DNA of 64,000 nucleotides from contig CALKBX010000013.1 of assembly GCA_937775205.1 (NCBI GenBank), forward strand, positions 79,648 to 143,647. Reading direction: 5' to 3'. Below, piece by piece: positions 60,030 through 64,000 of this stretch. The translations under genes and the position numbers were made by a program. The DNA comes from an uncultured Verrucomicrobiae bacterium (lineage in GTDB: Bacteria > Verrucomicrobiota > Verrucomicrobiia > Limisphaerales > UBA1100). Below the pieces are notes generated by a model. That model made no database searches. It was not told where the DNA came from and saw only the letters and a program-made list of their open reading frames with translations. Each line of letters begins with the position of its first letter. Position 1 is the stretch's first letter.

Positions 60030-61364
60030 TTACTTTGTGTTATTAACCACCCAGTCGTCGTGAAGTTTTTTTAGGCGTTGGGTAATGTCCGGGTGGTTCG
60101 CTGCCAGATTTTTCATCTCGCTCACGCTTTCCTTTAAATTCACGAGGAAGAGCTTATCTTTTGCCGTTAAGGGTGCCTTGTTGCTAGTGTCTTGCGGGTT
60201 GCCGATTAGTTTCCAGTCACCCTGACGTACTGCCCAGCGCGGCTGTCGTCCACGTCCTGTCTGCCAATGCAACACATCGTGTGGTGTCTTGGCTTTATCA
60301 TTTTTGATTACACCCACAATGCTTTTACCGTCGATATCCTTTTGTAACAACTTGGACCCTGTAAGCTCGGCAATGGTTGGTAGCCAATCGCAGCCATGGG
60401 CAACCTGATCTCGTACTGCACCTTCTGGTAAACTCCCCGGCCAGCTGATGATTGCAGGTACACGCAAGCCTCCTTCAAACATGGAAAATTTCGCCCCGCG
60501 ATAAGGGCCTGAACTTCCACCTCCAAAATGAGCGCGTTCCTCGTGGCTATGGCCATGATCGCTCTGGAAAATAATGATCGTATTCTTACGCAGTCCAAGC
60601 CGATCCACTGTGCCGATCAGTTGCCCTATAGCTTCGTCCTGCGTGGAGAGAAACGCGGCGTAAAGATTGCGGGGGTAGGGGAGGTCTTTGTAATGCTTAA
60701 GCCATTTTGCATATCCTTGATATGGGTAATGTGGTGTGTTCAAGGCAAAATACATGAAGAAGGGCTTGTCTTTGTTTTGCTGGATAAATCCCTCGGCTTC
60801 CGCAGCCATGAGTTCGGGAAAGAATTTACCGTCCTCAAAAATTTCTTCACCGTTACGCCAGAGATCATGCCGGTTAGGGCCCTGCCAATAGAAGAAATGG
60901 GAGTAATTGTCGATACAGCCACCCATGTGTCCGAAGGAATAATCAAAGCCCTGACTGTTAGGCATGGTCTCAGGAGTATAACCCAGATGCCACTTGCCAA
61001 TGTGGGCTGTTTTATAACCACCTGCTTTCATGGTCTCAGCGATCGTGACTTCACTGGCGGCTAGGCCGGCTTTGCCTTTAGTGGAGCCGGCATTGCCCGG
61101 CATGCCCGCGCGCACCGGATAACGGCCTGTTAAAAGTCCAGCACGTGAAGGGGAGCATACCGGCGCTGACGCATAAAATTGCGTAAAACGCACACCGCGC
61201 TTAGCCAGCCCATCCATATGCGGCGTGACAAGGTCTTTCGAGCCGTAGCAATTCAAGTCTACCGATCCCTGATCATCGGTATAAATAATGATGACATTCG
61301 GTTTGCGATCGGCGGCAGTAAGAGAAAAGGCGCAGAGGATTAGAGTAAACAAAGTGTTTCGCAT
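60030..61364 (-). CDS. Secreted sulfatase (formylglycine type, S1 family)
   Basis: A 444-residue protein from the ATG at 61364, with a signal peptide (residues 1-18). It has NVIIIYTDDQGSVDLNCYG, the signature Cys70-S-P-S-R (VCSPSRAGLLTGRYP), HIGKWHLGY and IIIFQSDHGHS. Cys70 is the formylglycine precursor. It differs clearly from the other sulfatase, so the substrate or linkage probably differs. Its -10 box ends six bases before the ATG. It convergently faces the esterase gene. Confidence 0.92.
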   Translation of the reverse strand: MRNTLFTLILCAFSLTAADRKPNVIIIYTDDQGSVDLNCYGSKDLVTPHMDGLAKRGVRFTQFYASAPVCSPSRAGLLTGRYPVRAGMPGNAGSTKGKAGLAASEVTIAETMKAGGYKTAHIGKWHLGYTPETMPNSQGFDYSFGHMGGCIDNYSHFFYWQGPNRHDLWRNGEEIFEDGKFFPELMAAEAEGFIQQNKDKPFFMYFALNTPHYPYQGYAKWLKHYKDLPYPRNLYAAFLSTQDEAIGQLIGTVDRLGLRKNTIIIFQSDHGHSHEERAHFGGGSSGPYRGAKFSMFEGGLRVPAIISWPGSLPEGAVRDQVAHGCDWLPTIAELTGSKLLQKDIDGKSIVGVIKNDKAKTPHDVLHWQTGRGRQPRWAVRQGDWKLIGNPQDTSNKAPLTAKDKLFLVNLKESVSEMKNLAANHPDITQRLKKLHDDWVVNNTK

Positions 61365-61370
61365 AAACAA

Positions 61371-61376
61371 ATTCTA
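61371..61376 (-). promoter_or_regulatory. Sulfatase -10 box, leaderless
   Basis: TAGAAT on the minus strand ends six bases before the ATG at 61364. The -35 element is poor, which might mean an activator is needed. Confidence 0.4.
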
Positions 61377-61399
61377 TCACGCCACAGAATACGGACGAT

Positions 61400-61431
61400 A
61401 AAAAAACGCCCGACTGTTCATCGGGCGTTTG
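61400..61431. terminator. Terminator after rpsT
   Basis: AACGCCCGA / TCGGGCGTT hairpin with a 7-base loop. On the minus strand it is followed by seven T residues and serves rpsT; the other side is only weakly T-rich. Confidence 0.9.
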
Positions 61432-61453
61432 AAAATTTTCTTTCGCTAACCGG

Positions 61454-61777
61454 TTATGCGGTCTTCAGTGCGGCTACGCTTTTGCTGAGGCGACTTTTGC
61501 GGCGGGAGGCGGTGCGTTTGTGCATCACGCCAACTTTCGCTGCCTTATCGAGGGCACTTTGCAATTTCTGCAAAGTTTCCGTCGCCTTGGCTTGATCGCC
61601 GCTGGCGGTAATTTGGCGCAGCGTGCGGCGGAGATTTGAGATGTTCTCTTTCATGCGCAAATTATGCTCGGTCTTGCGACCGGTTTTGCGTGAGAGATAA
61701 TCGCGCCGCCATGCGAGGCGTTCCTCGGGCTTGCGATCTTTGACCTTGTTGATTTTTATGTTTACCGGATTAGCCAT
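61454..61777 (-). CDS. rpsT: 30S ribosomal protein S20
   Basis: A 107-residue basic protein with the three-helix S20 pattern: RRDYLSRKTGRKTEHNLRMKENISNLRRTL, LQKLQSALDKAAKVGVMHKRTASRRKSRL. It binds 16S rRNA in the 30S subunit. It is somewhat longer than the usual ~87 residues because of an N-terminal extension (KINKVKDRKPEERLAW). Followed by a strong terminator. No Shine-Dalgarno sequence is evident. Confidence 0.93.
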   Translation of the reverse strand: MANPVNIKINKVKDRKPEERLAWRRDYLSRKTGRKTEHNLRMKENISNLRRTLRQITASGDQAKATETLQKLQSALDKAAKVGVMHKRTASRRKSRLSKSVAALKTA

Positions 61778-61829
61778 ACGAAAAGGGAGCGGGAAACTAG
61801 CCGAACCAGCGGGAATGTCAACGGCTTTC

Positions 61830-62450
61830 TCAACTTTTTAGCACGCCGGAAACTGCGGCCCAAATATCCGCTTGCACGGAATTGAGCGGCCGATCGGCGT
61901 CGATGGCGCAGATGCGATCCGGCTCGGACTGCGCAAGAGCGGCATAACCGGCCTCAATTCGCTGAAAAAACTCACGATTTGCGGACTCAAAGCGATCCGT
62001 GCCCCGTCGATTGGCACGGCGTTTTTCACTGGTTTCAACGGAGACTTGCAGCAAAATCGTCAAATCCGGCCGTGTTTCACTCACGGCAAAGTCGATGATC
62101 GATTGCACCCGCGCTGCATCCAGCCCGCGCCCCGCGCCTTGATAAACTGTGGTGGAATCATAAAAGCGATCGCACAAAACCACCTCGCCCGCGGCCAAAG
62201 CGGGCCGGATGACCTCCCGCACAAGCTGCGCGCGGCTGGCGTTCATCAGCAAAAGCTCGGCCTCGGCGGTGAGATTTTTTGGGCCGTGCTTGAGCAGCTT
62301 GCGAATCTGTTCGCCACTCTCCGTGCCGCCCGGCTCGCGCACCACGCGCACGGCGTGTCCCTCCGCCTGCAAGCGCTCGGTGAGCTTGTGGATGTGCGTT
62401 GACTTGCCGCAGCCTTCGGTGCCTTCGAATGTGATGAAAATACCACTCAT
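61830..62450 (-). CDS. tmk: Thymidylate kinase
   Basis: A 206-residue P-loop kinase making dTDP. It has FITFEGTEGCGKSTHIHKL at residues 5-23 (Walker A), the dTMP motif REPGGTESGEQIR and the CDRFYDSTTVYQGAGRGLD block. The LID region contains KRRANRRGTDRFES. Normal length. The start lies one base after the cysS stop, so the two genes share a transcript. Confidence 0.95.
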   Translation of the reverse strand: MSGIFITFEGTEGCGKSTHIHKLTERLQAEGHAVRVVREPGGTESGEQIRKLLKHGPKNLTAEAELLLMNASRAQLVREVIRPALAAGEVVLCDRFYDSTTVYQGAGRGLDAARVQSIIDFAVSETRPDLTILLQVSVETSEKRRANRRGTDRFESANREFFQRIEAGYAALAQSEPDRICAIDADRPLNSVQADIWAAVSGVLKS

Positions 62451-62451
62451 A

Positions 62452-63858
62452 TTATAAGCGCTTCAGTTTCGCCCCTTTAGCCGTGTCTTCAATCGCCCAC
62501 CCTTTCTCCGCCAACTCATCCCGGATCGCATCGGCGCGGGCGAAGTCCTTCGCCGCGCGCGCTTCGGCGCGTTCTTCGAGCAGTGCGGTGAGTTCCTTGG
62601 GCGCTTCTTCTTCGGCTTTGCCCACGCCGAGGACGGTGTCGATGCGTTCCCACGCGGCCAACTCGGCGGCGGCCGTTGCGGCGTCCATTTGGTTTTCGGC
62701 AAGCCGGCGGTTGCAATCGCGCACCCAATCGAACACCACGCCCCACGCGCTGGAGACGTTGAGGTCGTCATCGAGTGCGGCGGTGAATTTTTCAATTACT
62801 TCCGCTGATGGCTCGGCAGTGACGTCGCCGGCGTCTGCTTTGGCGTCGCGGAGCTTGGCGACGCATTCATCGATGCGGGCCATGGCGGTGTGTGCGCCGT
62901 CGAGTCCGGCCATGGTGAAATTGAAGGTCTCGCGATAGTGGGCACTAATCATGAGTTGGCGCACTTCACGGCCGTCATAGCCTTTTTCAATGAGATCGCG
63001 CAGCGTGAAAAAGTTGCCGAGGCTTTTGCTCATTTTTTTGCCTTCCACCAAAAGATGCGCGCCGTGGAGCCAATATTTTACGAAGGGTTTTCCCGTCGCG
63101 CCCTCGCTCTGGGCGATTTCGTCTTCGTGATGCGGGAAGGCGAGGTCCTCGCCGCCGAGATGCAAATCGAAACTCGTGCCGAGTAGTTTCATGCTCATCG
63201 CGCTGCACTCAATGTGCCAACCCGGCCGACCTTCGCCCCACGGGCTGGGCCAGTACACTTCGCCATCCTCCTCGGTACGCGCCTTCCATAGCGCAAAGTC
63301 GGCGACGGATTCCTTTTCGTATTCGTCATCGCTCACGCGTTCGCCCTGGCGCATCTCCTCGAAATTGAGTTTCACCAGCCTCCCGTATTGGCAGCCGCAA
63401 CCCTGATAATTTTCGATGGAAAAATAAATCGATTGATCGGATGCTTGATACGCAATACCCCGCTCCATGAGTTTGCTGATGATATCGATCATCTCCGGGA
63501 TGTGATCGGTGGCCTTCGGGATGTGATGGGCCTCGGTGCAGTTTAGCACCTTGAGGTCGGCAAAAAACGCGTCCTCATACTGGGCGGTGTATTCGGTGAG
63601 CGTGGTGTTTTGCTCACGTACGCGCCGGATGATCTTGTCCTCCACATCGGTGATGTTCATCACGTGGTTGACGTCGTACCCGCGGAACTCGAGGTAACGC
63701 CTCACCAGATCGGCAAAGACAAAGGTGCGGAAATTACCGATATGCGCGAAGTCATGCACCGTGGGCCCACAGCAATACATCCCCACCGAGCCGTCGGGAT
63801 CCAACGGCTCAAAAGGCTCCACTTTTCGGGAAAGCGTATTGTGTAAGTGCAATGCCAT
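62452..63858 (-). CDS. cysS: Cysteinyl-tRNA synthetase
   Basis: A 468-residue class I synthetase with the HIGH-type HIGNFRTFVFAD near residue 39, CGPTVHD containing the zinc-binding Cys, WHIECSAMS, HHEDE and KKMSKSLGNF (KMSKS). It has the usual C-terminal DALR and helical domains. It charges tRNA(Cys). A weak TAGGTT box ends nine bases before the ATG, and no Shine-Dalgarno sequence is seen. Followed by tmk. Confidence 0.96.
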   Translation of the reverse strand: MALHLHNTLSRKVEPFEPLDPDGSVGMYCCGPTVHDFAHIGNFRTFVFADLVRRYLEFRGYDVNHVMNITDVEDKIIRRVREQNTTLTEYTAQYEDAFFADLKVLNCTEAHHIPKATDHIPEMIDIISKLMERGIAYQASDQSIYFSIENYQGCGCQYGRLVKLNFEEMRQGERVSDDEYEKESVADFALWKARTEEDGEVYWPSPWGEGRPGWHIECSAMSMKLLGTSFDLHLGGEDLAFPHHEDEIAQSEGATGKPFVKYWLHGAHLLVEGKKMSKSLGNFFTLRDLIEKGYDGREVRQLMISAHYRETFNFTMAGLDGAHTAMARIDECVAKLRDAKADAGDVTAEPSAEVIEKFTAALDDDLNVSSAWGVVFDWVRDCNRRLAENQMDAATAAAELAAWERIDTVLGVGKAEEEAPKELTALLEERAEARAAKDFARADAIRDELAEKGWAIEDTAKGAKLKRL

Positions 63859-63953
63859 GCGTGCGGGAACCTAGCGGGGCTGGGAGAAAAGCAAAAGAGA
63901 AAACAGGAAGCGTGAGGTAAAATGGTTTCACTGGTAAAAGTGCGTTCAGTCAT

Positions 63954-63982
63954 TTGCCTTGCTACTAGAGATAGTGTATAAT
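63954..63982 (+). promoter_or_regulatory. Strong promoter at the right edge, leaderless
   Basis: TTGCCT (63954-63959), a 17-base spacer and a perfect TATAAT (63977-63982). Six bases later an ATG (63989) opens a frame that leaves the window. Confidence 0.7.
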
Positions 63983-63988
63983 CTGACT

Positions 63989-64000
63989 ATGAAAAAATGT
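63989..64000 (+). CDS. Start of an unidentified gene (cut by window edge)
   Basis: Only four codons are visible (MKKC). The call rests on the consensus promoter placed six bases upstream, matching the leaderless arrangement of other genes here. Nothing can be said of function. Confidence 0.4.

Noticed and set aside
61371-61430. Terminator near 61.4 kb also ending the minus-strand sulfatase
   Set aside because: It lies upstream of the sulfatase start and downstream of rpsT, so it serves rpsT only.

Overview
The window looks like part of a Verrucomicrobiota chromosome, possibly a marine lineage; Planctomycetota is the nearest alternative. The grounds are three planctomycete/verrucomicrobial-type sets (DUF1501 proteins, DUF1549/DUF1553 proteins with CxxCH motifs), two secreted sulfatases, a verrucomicrobial-style pseudopilin, many Tat/Sec-exported proteins and moderately high G+C. 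Assignment rests on gene content only.

Layout. 0-6.3 kb: a partial gluQ coupled to an N-carbamoylputrescine amidase gene, an HU gene with its terminator, panE, a VapBC-like toxin-antitoxin pair, then gltX-pgsA. A Bcp-type peroxiredoxin follows whose catalytic Cys codon is TGA, with a SECIS-like hairpin just downstream. It shares a bidirectional terminator with a convergent initiator tRNA gene. 6.3-18 kb: housekeeping genes (MFS permease, DUF1802, maf, serA, a SurA-like isomerase, DUF1844, a coiled-coil protein, moaA, and the overlapping metF-coaE-glgB operon). 18-23 kb: a complete Tol-Pal type operon (tolQ/exbB, tolR/exbD, a tonB/tolA-like gene with a +1 shift, tolB, two pal genes) ending at a strong terminator. 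23-26.4 kb: tatA, tatC with a large His/Asp-rich N-terminal extension, ispE and an Lrp/AsnC regulator.

26.4-36 kb (minus strand): a class V aminotransferase, an SDR and a DUF1501 protein. Upstream lies a WD40/cytochrome plus DUF1549/DUF1553 coding region broken by about nine indels. 36-48.4 kb: an FG-GAP/cytochrome protein divergent from a large beta-propeller protein with an embedded PDZ domain, a purine-tract lipoprotein gene, a pseudopilin, a small zinc-ribbon-like membrane protein, ATP-dependent PEP carboxykinase, a Tat-exported His-rich protein, an MFS transporter and a DUF3500 protein. 48.4-61.4 kb: a sugar catabolic island. A GntR/FCD regulator leads a minus-strand operon (DUF1549/DUF1553, DUF1501, sulfatase) divergent from uxaE, a TIM-barrel isomerase-like gene (one frameshift), an aldo/keto reductase and a zinc-dependent dehydrogenase, followed by an esterase and a second sulfatase. 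The enzymes fit oxidation of L-galactose or a related sugar via L-galactonate to tagaturonate and then fructuronate. 61.4-64 kb: rpsT, tmk and cysS, then the start of an unidentified gene at the right edge.

A recurring regulatory pattern is a sigma70-type promoter whose -10 box ends only 6-9 bases before the start codon with no Shine-Dalgarno sequence. This suggests common leaderless or near-leaderless transcription. No rRNA, insertion sequence or CRISPR array was seen.
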